A stretch of 64,000 nt of DNA, from the NCBI GenBank assembly GCA_963678705.1, contig OY783222.1, positions 744,001 through 808,000 on the forward strand, in the 5' to 3' direction. Under the pieces are notes generated by a model. The model saw only the letters and a list, made by a program, of their open reading frames with translations. It was not told the DNA's origin and did not search any database. Made by a program: the position numbers and the translations under genes. Source of the DNA: Panorpa germanica. Taxonomy: Eukaryota > Arthropoda > Insecta > Mecoptera > Panorpidae. Within the stretch, counting starts at the first letter, position 1. Every line of letters starts with the position of its first letter. Positions 53,170 through 64,000 of the stretch are shown one piece after another.

Positions 53170-53890
53170 CACATTATAAATTATTAATTTAAGATAATGT
53201 TATTATTTTCGTTTTAAACAAAGTCCCACTTCTGACTTATTAATTTAATAATGACATGGGCCATTAGAATAAATAAAAATATAATCAGAGTTTTTTTCGT
53301 AACGATTAATCGGTTGAATTCACAGATGTGCGTATTAGGTTCATTAAAACTGTTAAAATACTAAATAACATAATCGACGCCGTAATAACCATAGTTATTA
53401 GACCGTTACTAGTTTGGACCAGTATAGGCCACCCTGTATAAACTCTAATATGTACAGCACACCGACTCATTTTACAAGTAAGATTTCATTAGAAAAGAGA
53501 GATTCGTAATTTAAAAAATGAAATTTCTTTCATTACGATTGAAATATAAGTGTGTGTGTGTGTAAGACTCCCACTGATTCTATTAATTTACCAGTAATTC
53601 ATGTTTGTGTGTAACTGCGTTTAATCGTTATGCGTTGTCGAATATACAGGGTGTAAGGCAAATCAATGTCAATCTTCATGCTACCAAGAAAACATTTGGA
53701 TATATACATTCATGTATATTGCATATGGTGTTGTGATGTGATGAAACCTACAGTGTATGTCATATGTATGTCGTATGTACATAGAATGTCTCTCTGTTCT
53801 CTTCAGTGGCTCGACAGCCCTGGGTGGGCCCTGGCCTTCTCAAGATTTTTTTCCGAATGATTTAATTACTTGAGATTTCGTAACAAAGTT
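53170..53890. other. No gene seen; possible transposon ends
   Basis: CCACCCTGTATAAA near 53429 and ATACAGGGTGTAAG near 53646 look like ends of mobile elements. They point away from each other, so they do not delimit one element. A short GT repeat lies at 53551-53564. The 64-codon frame at 53666-53860 is repetitive and unsupported. Confidence 0.4.
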
Positions 53891-53891
53891 T

Positions 53892-54050
53892 TTTCACGGG
53901 ATGGAGTTGTTAGCACCACGCCCAACCCCAGCCTGGAGGAACAGTCCCCTGATATAATCCCCAGGCACTGGGTACCCATTTTAGTCGCCTCTTACGACAT
54001 GCATGAGCAACATTAGGACTATTCTTTCACACCCGGTCACCACTCGGGAA
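53892..54050. mobile_element. Probable transposon fragment (GC-richer)
   Basis: This segment is much less AT-rich than its surroundings and contains TTTTAGTCGCCTCTTACGAC and GGGTACCCATT. From memory these recur as transposon-derived phrases in moth and butterfly genomes, probably a LINE end. Single copy in this window, so class and limits are uncertain. Confidence 0.4.
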
Positions 54051-54054
54051 CACA

Positions 54055-55160
54055 TAGAATGTACTGTCATGTATATTCACTTCATGTATATGTAATGTAT
54101 ATAAAGGATATTATTTTCACATAATGGTTAATTAAATTTAATTAAAATGAAATTTTTTACCACTATTTAAATCGATTTGTATATTATTGCCTTCATTATT
54201 CATAACACCATCAATTTGTGAAATAACAAATAAATATAATTTACGATTCGCTAGTTTCATTTAACTAAGCTAAGCTTAAGCTAGTGATTGGCGACTGCAT
54301 GTAGTGATACTCCCGCGAAACATAAATTTCATTTTACGACTTGAATAGTTAAAGCTAAAAAGTGCAATCAGTTTTGCGCTGTGTGCCGGTGTGCATTTGT
54401 TGTAGGGTTATTTGTTCTTGAAGTTATTACACAGGTGAAAAGACACCACAGGCTAAACAACTATCCTTTCTCTAATAACAAACGTTTGAACAATAAGCCG
54501 TTAATAGTTATAGCTAAATTACATTAATGTCTGGTTTACATCAATGTGCAGTATAAATATGATCGAATAAATACATCTTATATAGAACTATTCACACGAA
54601 GTTCGTACTGCAAAGAAACGTACACAGCTAAACACGTTTATCGAATACCCATTGGACTTGTCAAGGAAATCGAATGAACTTTTACGAATTCGGTTTGTAG
54701 TGACGTATAGTATTATACGGTATCTTTCACACGGCGTGACGTTCATTGAATAGTAACCGAACAAGAATAAAACTGCGGCTATACGTTTAAAATCGAATAC
54801 TGTAAAAAACGTGCAGTATGAGTATTATAATCAAGGCCGATTGTACACTACAGATTTATACCGGAATGTATTACATCATTTAGCTTTGCTTTTACCATTA
54901 AAATACGTTTTTCACACGCCTGAATAATTAGCATATTTGAGGAAGTCACTTTCTTTAATTGAATAATTAACTGTACGAGTATGTAATTACTTATTTAGTA
55001 ATGTGTACTTTTATCATACAAGTAACAGCAACAATTGCGGGATCGTTTGGAATATGTAATACCTGTTTATTTAATTAAGAATGCAAAGGTTTCTAATTGG
55101 TTTGTGAACCATACTTTAATTTATGTAAAAATGTACTGTATTGATAAAGCTGGCTATCAA
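54055..55160. other. No gene seen
   Basis: AT-rich; no open frame above 60 codons, no repeat recognised. Confidence 0.4.
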
Positions 55161-55164
55161 GACC

Positions 55165-55868
55165 TTAAGGTAAGGGGTAAGGCTTTTATTTATTAATATT
55201 ATTGTACAACATATTAAGTTTATTGTGTAAAAATTTGAAGTCGATTGGAGTAAAACTGTCGGAGATATAGAGTTTTAAGTCTTCACCTTTCTGGTCTGCT
55301 TTCGTGTTACTTTGAAACTTTTAAATGCGGTTTCTCACACTTAGCTTTTTCAGAGTCGGTGCCCTCTCTAGCTCAAAATCTACTGGACCGATTCTTTTGA
55401 AATTTCGCACACTCTTTCTTTACATAAATGCCGAGGTAACGCTATCGAGTTTTTTTTAATTTTTTAATTTTAACGTATTTTAAAATAACAACATTCCTGA
55501 TTTTGTTTATGAAAAATCGATATTTTGACTTTTAAGTGCTGTAAAAATTGAAAAATCAATTAAAAAATAAAAACTCGACAGCGTTACCTGCAGAAACTTA
55601 TCAACTAATGAAATTATTTTGGATTTTCGATTTCAGAAAATCGAGTGATGAGTTATGAGTGGCACCGCAATGTTACTTTTTTTTGTGACGTCTGCGGAGA
55701 TTCGCTGTCAATGCCTCATTTCTTGATATTTATTTATGAAAATTTCACAAAGTATTCTATAAATGTTATTTTATCATGTAGTAATTATAGAAATAATTAT
55801 ATACTACCTGTGTCGTCAAGAAACATTATCGAAAATATGCTTCTTTTTTATCGTTTTGAAAACGTTAA
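55165..55868 (+). mobile_element. Family A TTAA element, copy A7 (most complete)
   Basis: 704 bp with TTAA at 55165-55168 and 55865-55868. Left end CTTAAGGTAAGGGGTAAGG. Left block, both central arms (AACGCTATCGAG and CTCGACAGCGTT), acceptor-like TTTTCGATTTCAG, then an open frame from the ATG near 55648 (MSYEWHRNVTFFCDVCGD, SMPHFLIFIYENF, SNYRNNYIL) to about 55902, a little past the element. The right end lacks the C run seen in copy A4. Confidence 0.8.
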
Positions 55869-55869
55869 A

Positions 55870-57690
55870 CTAAACGACGAAGCAATTAAGAACAAAAATT
55901 GATGACAATTAATCGTACAGTTGTGATCCTTCGCTTAATTACAATGTGACAAGCTAGCATAAAACCAATTTGCATGTCAATATTCACCTCAGCAGCACGG
56001 AATTTATCTAGTCTTAGATTCATCCGGTCATCATAGTGCCAAATTCCTTTCTTTAATAAAGACATTGATTCAAATCTTTCTATCAATCAAAAGGAATATA
56101 AAATTCATCATGATAAAAGCAGACGCAGACGATAACGAATATGTGCACGCTTTGGAATTTGTCAATTTCACACATTAATATATTGTTCATAATAAATACA
56201 ATGCAAATAGCCTCTAGGAAGCATAGAACGCCAAGTAAGGCCCAGAGTGCCAATTTATCGGTTGATTTTATACAAAAGTAATTCGTTTTTTGATCCAATT
56301 TTATTCGTAAATATAATTTGTTGACAATAGACATACGATGTTCCAAATTGCTTTTACTTGTACTAAATATTTAGACAACGCGTGGCTAAATAACAAGCAA
56401 AAAACGAGCAAATTGGCACCGGAAATTAAGTGAGTTGGATAATCACGAGCCTTGCTTTTGTATAGGTTGTCCACTTTATTTTTAGAAGAATTTATCATTG
56501 AAGAAATAGTGAAACTGTTTTTTTTTAGGTTCTCCAAGAAGCGCGATCTTCAATAAGATAAGGACTAGATAGATCCCGCGTTGTACCAGGAATCTTAGAG
56601 CCGATTTCTCTTTAACTGTCCTTAAACCTTTAATCCAACGCTAAATGCGTTCAATGTCAGTAGAGTAGCTAAGCCAGTTCTACCTTACATTCTATATTCG
56701 CAAATCTCATCATGTATAAATATTGCAAATCACTAATTTAATATTTTCCTGAAGTCATCATCGACATCTGTTCGTTAGGTCCATTCAATTACCCGGTGTT
56801 TGTCTCATCTCCTGTAATATCCGGTTAACGTCTTCAAACTGTGTGTTTCATCTTACGATTAGATTGTCCTTGGCACATGTTCACTGAACGATCAAGCAAG
56901 CAGCGACGTCGTACTTGTACTTTGATTTTTGTTTAAGGTCAAGCAATCCTAGCGATGTGCAAAATGAGTTTTTTATTCCATTTATAAACTTATCTTCATC
57001 AAAGTGACGAGTGTGATAAAAATATCAATGTCAATATTTTACAGATGGATCTTTTTGGAACACGGATGATTTGAAAGTGTCATGATTGCAGAACGGTGAC
57101 ATGGCGAAATAAAGATAATTAAAATATTAGTTAATTATAGAGATGGTAATACTTAACATGCGTTTTCATTTAATAAAAATGATAATTAAAACCGCCAATT
57201 ACCAATAATTAGCCTACGATGGACATGAAAGTGTCAGATTTATTAAACCAATTAAAACAGCCAAACAAATTTAGAAATTTTGTAAAACATTGCCAGGTTA
57301 TTTTCTATGTTTATATACATATTTATTTATTATAAACAAATGCAATTATTTTGTATATATTTAAATAAATTAAACGAATAACGAATCCGTCTTATTTTTT
57401 AATTAGTTCGCAGTATGCAAATCTCTAGACAGAACAGTTATGTTTTATGCCTTTTTTTGTTGCCTAGTTTTTTTCTAGAGTAAATTCATCAAGTGAAATA
57501 AACGGATATTATTTAAATCAGTCGAATATTTCGTTTAATTGAAAATTACAGTTAATCAAATACGGGTATCTCTCACGCAGATGTTCTATTGCTTAGAAAA
57601 TAACTCATTGAGATTTAAGGTCGCAGAGCAGAGGGGGGGCACTGCGGACTGCAAAATTATCACAACAATACAACACCGTTGAACTACTAA
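55870..57690. other. No gene seen
   Basis: 1.8 kb of AT-rich sequence. Minus-strand frames of 66-87 codons at 55886-56537 partly overlap one another and are hydrophobic, with no motif or splice support. Confidence 0.4.
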
Positions 57691-57694
57691 CACA

Positions 57695-57916
57695 TCACTC
57701 AATAAGTTTGTAGGATGACATATAGATGACGCCACTATTGAGAAGATCATCAACATGAATACGATTTGATTCACAAATAAAACTTAATGCAACTCCTGTC
57801 GTTTTTATAGCCAGGGCTGCCTCAAGTTTCTCCAGGTCCAATACACTCCATGTCCTTACCACGGTAACGGAGCTAGTGACTGGACCACCCGACGGTGCGA
57901 ACTGCAAACAGATCAA
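57695..57916 (-). other. Unassigned minus-strand frame with good splice signals
   Basis: A frame of 73 codons reads FAPSGGPVTSSVTVVRTWSV, then LEKLEAALAIKTTGVALSF. It is less AT-rich than the neighbourhood. TTGATCTGTTTGCAG is a good acceptor ahead of 57901 and GTG/GTAAGG a good donor at 57859/57860, which would define a 42-base exon (57860-57901). In the phase needed to reach the storkhead exon at 37924 it contains a stop, so it could only be untranslated there. No family recognised. Confidence 0.25.
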
Positions 57917-57919
57917 GTT

Positions 57920-59290
57920 TCTGATAAATACCTTTACAACTTCCAGTCTCTAACAATGGTCTCGCAATTTCCATCTGATTACGTATATGGGAATTATTCC
58001 GGTTTTATTTCACTATTTTAATAATTCGTGGAATTTATTTTAAATAAATGAATAATAAATTAAATTGCATTGTTATATGGCGCTGGCTTTAAATAACTTT
58101 ATATAAATAGTTTTTAATCACTAAAATATGCGGTATAAAAAACGTTGCCTCTGTATCAGAAAAAAAACTTTTCTTATATTTTTATTACTGCAATTTCACC
58201 AGCTAGGTTATAGCTCGCATTAATTGTAATATAATAATTATACATTTCATGTAGATTGTTTTATGACACAGTGACCATAGCCGAAAAGACGATAAAATAT
58301 TGTGTAGCACTTACATTGTGGAATTAAGTTATGAAAAGAAAACACCATAAGAAACATTGATTCCCTTTTGAGAATCCGCGTAAAGGAAGTTCATTTAATT
58401 CCTGTAATAGCATTCCTCTGTTATTTTCTTCAAATAATTAATATAATTGAATGAACGAATGCTTTTTGTTTTAAATTAAAAATATAAACACTTGAAAACA
58501 AAGCATGTATTCAATAGCATAGCCCTTTTTATGAAGCATTGTTGAAGCCCTTTTTCTCCCTGGTCTACCAGCATGTAGGGGAAGTCTTTAGAGGCACTAA
58601 AGGGGAACGAAACCAGAAACGAGCCACCAGAGAACGAGAGCACTGACTGCACTTGACGCTAATGTATTCGAGTTTATTTTAAAACGATATGTGACAGTGA
58701 CGTATCTTCCTGATTTGCTTTACATATTTAAAGTGCCAACACACACTTAAGTATGTTAGCTCTGTGACATACTTGATACCACTGCCAACACGAGCCGAGC
58801 GTCAACATCTATGACAAAAGGGCAATTATTTATAAGGAACAGAGACCACTTTTCGAAGTAAGAACCAAAATTTACCCAACAAGTATAAAAAAGAGAAAAA
58901 GACCTCATGCAAATTACGTTTTAGCTAAAATAGAATCCCTATTTTCATTGCTTTAATAGTAACAATTACTTTTACTTTAAAACAAAATATGTTATATTAT
59001 TTTTTTACACAAATATTAGATTTTCTTAAAATTTACTTAACGATCTCTCCTACTATGTTGGCTGCTCTTTTTTTTGACTAGACCATTGCCAGATAAGTTT
59101 ATGATATAGTATGTACATAATCAATTTAATGTGATAACAATCAAACCCAGAAAACATAACTCTGATTCGGAGAACGAATTCGAAGAACACTGTGTCATCA
59201 ATATAAGAATTTGTTTTATTATTTTTATTTAAAAATTATTTTAGCTACCATGTGAGGCTCGCAAGATTTACTTGTTAACTCATATTGTCC
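57920..59290. other. No gene seen
   Basis: AT-rich; a slightly GC-richer patch at 58550-58670 has no frame. Nothing recognised. Confidence 0.4.
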
Positions 59291-59292
59291 AC

Positions 59293-59380
59293 GTATTGTA
59301 GTGCCGTGTGTTGGAAGCGAGCATGCTCGGTTCGATACCGGGGCTAACATATTCGAGAGTGAAACCTACACACAGTTTTT
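59293..59380 (+). repeat. Possible tRNA-derived SINE remnant
   Basis: GGTTCGATACC at 59329-59339 matches the pol III B box. TAGTGCCGTGTG about 30 bases upstream could be a worn A box. The flanks do not fold into a tRNA and no tail or second copy was seen, so this is weak. Confidence 0.3.
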
Positions 59381-59384
59381 AATA

Positions 59385-60590
59385 TATGTATAAGTTTGCA
59401 AATCTAAGGTACTCTATTCGACGTACATGTATAACTACATCAAGGACCATATCCTTTGGTGCTGCACTCTTTAAAAAAAGAATAAGTTAATATATTTAGA
59501 TAAAACAATACCAGCATCCGGTAGATAAATTAATAAATGCATTTAAAACGCTCCTCCTTCTTGCATGTGTGATTTATCAAACTGATTGTTATTATTCATA
59601 TTTAAATTTATCATGTAGGTGCCCTGGTAACATATCCTTGACGTCCTTGATACGCCACTGGAATACTTCCACAAAATAGCCGCATGTAAACTTCATATGA
59701 GTGGGAATGTGGTATGACTATACTCAGAGGTGAGGAACCGATTATTATCTTTCGTAAGTTTCAGTTATTACAAGCTAAGGCTACTGGAATGAGACAGTTC
59801 ATTCATGCACTGCACACCTAATATAAAACACACTAAATCGCTTTGAAATCGAATCGGATCATGTGAGAAAAAGATAATGAGCGAAAAGAATATTGGGCAG
59901 TTATTAAAGGTGGCAGTGAAGGGAAGAGGTGGAGAGAATAGAGAAAAGGAGCGAGGAAAGAGAAGGAATGGCAGAGTAGAAACAGGAGGGGGAGTAGCAG
60001 GAGGAACGAAGCAATGGGAGTTTTGTTTTTATTTTTATAAGAATAAACTTATATGTTTAGATTTAATAAGGATCAAAATTGAATTGAGCACAATGACATG
60101 TAAATAAATGAGTTAAGGCACAAAAAAGTAGTGCTAGGTTTCGAAATTTTAATATAATGCCTGATGGCAATGATATGAATATTAATTTTATTTGGCTCTC
60201 GTATACAATCGCATATATGTTGCCTTGTGTTCAAGTGTCTCAATATCCAATAAGAAAAGGTTCTCGAAAGCTGGTACTTGCTTGCATTCGCTGGAACAAT
60301 CTGCTTCTTCGTGTGTGGGGAATGCGCTCGAAGTACCAACAATACAAGCAACAGAACAACGAAATGTTGAATGAAAATCCAGTTAAAATAATAGATCAAC
60401 TCAATGTATTTATAACTACGAATACCACACCCCAAAAAATAAAATAAAAACAGTCGCGCTCGCAGACTTTAAAGAGTAATCTTGTAAAAAAAGATATGGA
60501 CTTGAAATGGAACGGCGTTTGAGATTGGAATGTAAAGCAGTGTCTTCACTAATGCAAGCAGTGTTATAACATTTTGTATCTAGATACAGA
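59385..60590. other. No gene seen
   Basis: A purine-rich run (AGGTGGAGAGAATAGAGAAA) lies at 59920-60010. Overlapping frames of 60-120 codons at 60073-60447 lie on both strands and have no motif. No gene supported. Confidence 0.4.
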
Positions 60591-60593
60591 TAT

Positions 60594-60669
60594 ACCGCCT
60601 TACAAATAAACCTGTTATAAAATTTAACTCAGTTTATACCTGGTATAAATTTTATAACCTTTATTTATG
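60594..60669. mobile_element. Family B palindromic MITE, copy B2
   Basis: A shortened copy: ACCGCCTTACAAATAAACC at the left, TATACCTGGTATAAATTTTA at the right, with most of the loop missing and a small loss in the right arm. Confidence 0.75.
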
Positions 60670-60683
60670 ACAAACCCTTAGAA

Positions 60684-60990
60684 ATGTTACCAGTCATATA
60701 AAAATTGGAATTGAACTAGAAAGTATAGCAATATTCATTTTCAAAACTTATTTTTGCGGTTCCAACTCATTAAAAGTCAGTGGAAGAAAGCTTAAAATGT
60801 AGATACGTTATTCATCTAACTAATTGCAGCTTTAGATTTTGATTCGCGTTTATAATTACTTACAAACGATTTAAACATTAAAAACATGGTTTTTTGATCT
60901 ATATTTCGCGAATATAAAATGACCAAGTATCGTTTTACCTTAATTAGTAAGAATAATATTTATCGTTAAGACTGTTGGACTACAGTATGC
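60684..60990 (-). repeat. Family F repeat, copy F2
   Basis: Inverted relative of 47740-48160, matching from GAAATGTTACCAGTCATATA through TTTTGCGGTTCCAACTCATT to TTTGATTCGCGTTTATAATT; it lies directly after the B2 MITE. Confidence 0.5.
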
Positions 60991-61098
60991 AAGAGTATAG
61001 TTTTCTTAAGTAAAAAATTACCTAAATGTAAGATAACATTAATTTTTTTGTGTTTTGCGGGCATGTTCTATTTATTAAGAGAATAAAAATAATATAGC

Positions 61099-61170
61099 TA
61101 TAGTTCAAATTACTAGAGTTTGGTAGTGACTCATGCTTAAAAGACGTTATAAGAACCGTATACAACTACT
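61099..61170 (+). repeat. Family C MITE fragment (left end)
   Basis: TATAGTTCAAATTACTAGAG and the following CTCATGCTTAAAAGACGTTA match the left terminus of family C; no right end was found nearby. Confidence 0.5.
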
Positions 61171-61179
61171 ATACGCTGG

Positions 61180-61985
61180 TGAAATTTAACTTATTCGACG
61201 ACATATACATTATAAAGAAATTAGTGAGACAGTTTTCAATGGTAGTGCCTTAATTTACAAAATCAAGGTAATCATAATAAATGGATTTTTAAAATGACAT
61301 GCCCCATCCCGAAGATACAAATTTGAATCCAGGTTTATCTCTTGCCTGATTGAGTAAGCTAAATCTTTACCAGAGAATGCCTATTAATTTTCAATTGGTA
61401 GAGAAAGCGTTTGTAATTTTCTATACTCCCGTATACTACTCGTATAAAACCTTACAAAAATGTTGCACCAGTGGTGACAGGTCTTAATGCTGCTGATTAT
61501 AAAAATGTCAACACTTCTTTAAAGAATGAAAAGTGACGTTCACCTACAAGGGTCACCTATAACAAGATCTTAACCATTAAAGTGAACGTACACCACCTTA
61601 CTAATCTTGATTTATGAATGATCTAGGAATAATACGAATATTTATTGATTTTATTTAATATTTATGTATTTTTGTCGATGTTACAATTACATGATATTAA
61701 GTTTAACATGATATATTTATGTAAACGCCAATATCATGTAAGGTGTACAAGGAAATCACCTTTCTCTTTAAAACACCAGGTAAAATGCGCACTTATTTAA
61801 ATCACGAATTGTATCAAACACTTTTCAAACAACTTTTAACAAATTATTATAGGATATTCGTGTCAAATATGTTATACATATTATTTTTTTAATTATATTG
61901 AAAACAGAGACAGGTCAACTGTTAGAACTACTGAGATCGGTTGAGAATTAGAAGGCTTTACTGCGAAAAAGTATAGAATTAAGAA
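61180..61985. other. No gene seen
   Basis: AT-rich spacer; no frame or repeat of note. Confidence 0.4.
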
Positions 61986-61992
61986 AATATGC

Positions 61993-62094
61993 TTACAAAT
62001 AAACCTGTTATAAAATTTAAAGCAAGTATAAAGCCCGTCTGTATAGGGTCATTATCAGTTTATACCTAGTATAAATAGGTTTACTTGTAAGGCG
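61993..62094. mobile_element. Family B palindromic MITE, copy B3
   Basis: TTACAAATAAACCTGTTATA at the left and TAGGTTTACTTGTAAGGCGG at the right, with the loop phrase TATAAAGCCCGTCTGTATAG shared with copy B1. The right arm has a small deletion. Confidence 0.8.
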
Positions 62095-62099
62095 GTTAA

Positions 62100-62505
62100 T
62101 ATTTTTTTAAAATAAGTTCGAAACTTCTGCAATTCATACAACGTACGAGTATGATCTACAGCACGCCGCGTTACTTGCACATCAATGCAATAAATCAAGC
62201 ACCGTGTTCTCCAGCTCCTTCCTGCATCTAATTAACAAACTCTAACTCTACTTTTTTTGTTTTTAACATTAATTATAATTCAATTCTGTTCACCGTGTTA
62301 AAATAATTTTAACTGGAATAATTATTATTGATTAATTAATATATTTTACACGTCTTAAGGTTATCGAATGAACGTTTGAACATCCCGGAAGTCGGTAATA
62401 CGGTTAGTTATCTTTACGGCACACTTGTCTAGTCTAGTAATTATTTTATATTAAACTACTAGTAAAAAGTACCCGGCTTCGGCCGAGAATTGAGGACCGT
62501 ACAAA
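62100..62505. other. No gene seen
   Basis: AT-rich spacer. CCCGGCTTCGGCCGAG at 62472-62487 is a short GC-rich palindrome-like stretch that is out of character, perhaps a transposon remnant. Confidence 0.4.
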
Positions 62506-62509
62506 AGGT

Positions 62510-63161
62510 TTAAGGTCAAAACGATAAAATGGAAGCATATTTTCGATAATGTTTTTTGACGATACAGTTAATATATAATTATTTCTATAATTACTGCATG
62601 ATAAAATAACATTTAAAGAATACTTTGTGAAATTTTCATAAATAAATGTCAAGAAATGAGGCATTGACAGCGAATCTCCGCAGACGTTACAAACAAAAGT
62701 AACATTGCGGTGCCACTCATAACTCATCACTGGATTTTCTGAAATCGAAAAACAAAAATTATTTCATTAGTTGATAAGTTTCTGCAGGTAATGCTGTCGA
62801 GTTCTTCTTTTATTTTTCAATTTTTTACAGCACTTAAAAGTCAAAATACCTATTTTTCATGAAAAAAATCAGAAACTTTGTTATTTTAAAATACGTTAAA
62901 GTTAAAAAATAAAAAAAACTCAACAAAGCTACCTCGGCAGAGTGTGCAAAATTTCAAAAGAATCGGTCCAGTAGATTTTGAGCTAGAGAGGGCACCGACT
63001 CTGAAAAAGTTAAGCGTTAGAAACCAGAGAGGTGAAGAGTTAAAACTCCATATCTCCCACAGTTTTACTCCAGTCGAGTTCAAATTTCCACACAATAAAC
63101 TTAATATGTTGTACAGTACTATAAATAAATAAAAAAAAGTTGAAACCTTACCCCCCCTTAA
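62510..63161 (-). mobile_element. Family A TTAA element, copy A8
   Basis: 652 bp, minus strand, with TTAA at both ends (62510-62513 and 63158-63161). The outer end is TTAAGGGGGGGGTAAGG read on the minus strand. Both central arms, the acceptor-like site and an open frame (MSYEWHRNVTF-C-NVCGD, reading down from about 62728) are kept. The right end is GACC directly at the TTAA. Confidence 0.8.
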
Positions 63162-64000
63162 TATAGTTGTAGCTTACTGGATGAATTTAATTCAGGGTTT
63201 TAATAAAATTTTGCTTAATTATTCTTTGATTAAATAGAAATCATATGACTCTAATTATTTTAATTATTGACCACGCAGTTTTGATAAAAAATAAAATCAA
63301 AATTTTGTAATTTTAACACAGGCTATTATGGATAATACAAAACATATAGATACATTGACTGCTTAAAAATAGTGCTAATTATTCTGAAAAGTAATAAACA
63401 AAGAAGAAAAAGATATTAACTAAAAAAAAAACACATGTTTTATACACATACATATAACAAAAAATAAAAAAATTATTTACTGTAAAAAGTAAGTACTTTT
63501 AACTCATAATTAGTAATTATTTTTGCAGCTCAATGTTCCACACTTCATACCGCTAATTATATTTAATTAAAGTTTCCATTAATATTCAATTATTTTTAAA
63601 TTTTTATTTCAATATTTACTATTTTTTAAACAATTAAGGTAGCAATTTGTAGTATCACGTAATATTTACGTAATTTATTATAATTTTATAAATAAAAAAG
63701 TTGTGTTACAAAACAATACATCATGGTTAGTATTTTTATATAAATTACAAAATGTTTTAACATAGGTGTATTAACCATTGTTAATTAAAAATACACACAC
63801 ACACTGAGAGAGAGAGAGATAGATATATACAGGTCATCATGATGCATACTAACAAACTATTTATAATTATTTTATATAACATTTTATAATGTATTTCAAG
63901 TTAGAGAATGAAATTGTATCATTACTTAATAGGTAAACTGTCGTTATTACAAAGTTATAGATTTTGTGTTTTTATCCCACTCATGAATTGGATTTGTTTC
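63162..64000. other. No gene seen
   Basis: Extremely AT-rich. A microsatellite (CACACACACACTGAGAGAGA and on) lies at 63793-63822. Nothing else. Confidence 0.5.

Noticed and set aside
53425-53660. One transposon bounded by the CACCCTGTATA and TATACAGGGTG pair
   Set aside because: The pair points outward compared with the usual order for such ends (TACAGGGTG at the left), so the two probably belong to different elements.
55645-55902. Independent short host genes encoding MSYEWHRNV and more
   Set aside because: The same frame recurs in at least five places within the same repeat, so it belongs to the family A element and not to separate host genes.
59293-59380. A functional tRNA gene
   Set aside because: Only a B-box-like GGTTCGATACC is present; acceptor and anticodon stems do not form, so at best it is a SINE remnant.
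60073-60447. Overlapping frames of 96 and 120 codons on opposite strands
   Set aside because: Neither has a motif, splice signals or composition that sets it apart, and they shadow each other.
1-64000. CRISPR arrays, bacterial operons, rRNA genes
   Set aside because: No regularly spaced short repeats, no ribosome-binding-site-led gene trains and no rRNA-like sequence; all inverted and direct repeats seen fit eukaryotic transposons.

Overview
This is a 64 kb, strongly AT-rich piece of an animal nuclear genome, almost certainly an insect. The evidence is small exons joined by GT-AG introns, a conserved metazoan transcription-factor gene, and dense interspersed repeats. Lepidoptera is plausible from the repeat style but not proven. 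I see no bacterial operons, CRISPR arrays or rRNA genes.

Host genes. The backbone is one minus-strand gene, a storkhead-box (STOX-like) protein, probably the insect orthologue of Drosophila knockout. I could assemble eight coding exons from splice sites, reading phase and similarity to vertebrate STOX1: 37695-37924, 18234-18429, 9402-9546, 8726-8839, 8127-8341, 5178-5414, 4878-5032 and 3013-4812. They join in frame into about 1016 residues, with an N-terminal storkhead domain and a winged-helix domain (roughly residues 143-214) followed by a long low-complexity tail. Downstream on the same strand, 1-1243 is one long open exon of an unrecognised Ser/Asn/Glu-rich protein that runs off the window. 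A probable exon lies at 2016-2117 and a possible microexon at 2199-2228. It is unresolved whether these belong to a separate gene or to an alternative 3' end of storkhead.

Introns. The 19.3 kb intron at 18430-37694 holds an intact-looking Copia LTR retrotransposon (21383-25681, plus strand, LTRs identical by eye) and an intact-looking two-ORF LINE (about 30221-35900, minus strand). It also holds several copies of a TTAA-ended DNA repeat. The 8.7 kb intron at 9547-18233 holds MITEs, LINE tails and an orphan exon-like segment.

Right part. 37925-64000 is upstream of the first recognised storkhead exon: either a long 5' intron or 5' flank. I see no convincing gene there. It is a mosaic of MITEs, foldback elements and dead LINE tails.

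Most interesting content. An eight-copy family ('family A' here) is bounded by TTAA. It carries a central inverted repeat and, in most copies, a conserved short reading frame with a CxxC motif right behind a splice-acceptor-like site. Other repeat families are named B to H here. They include a near-perfect 490 bp foldback, palindromic MITEs, and a hAT-like MITE with an exact 8 bp target duplication nested inside a LINE tail. Repeat families were defined by eye from copies inside this window only.
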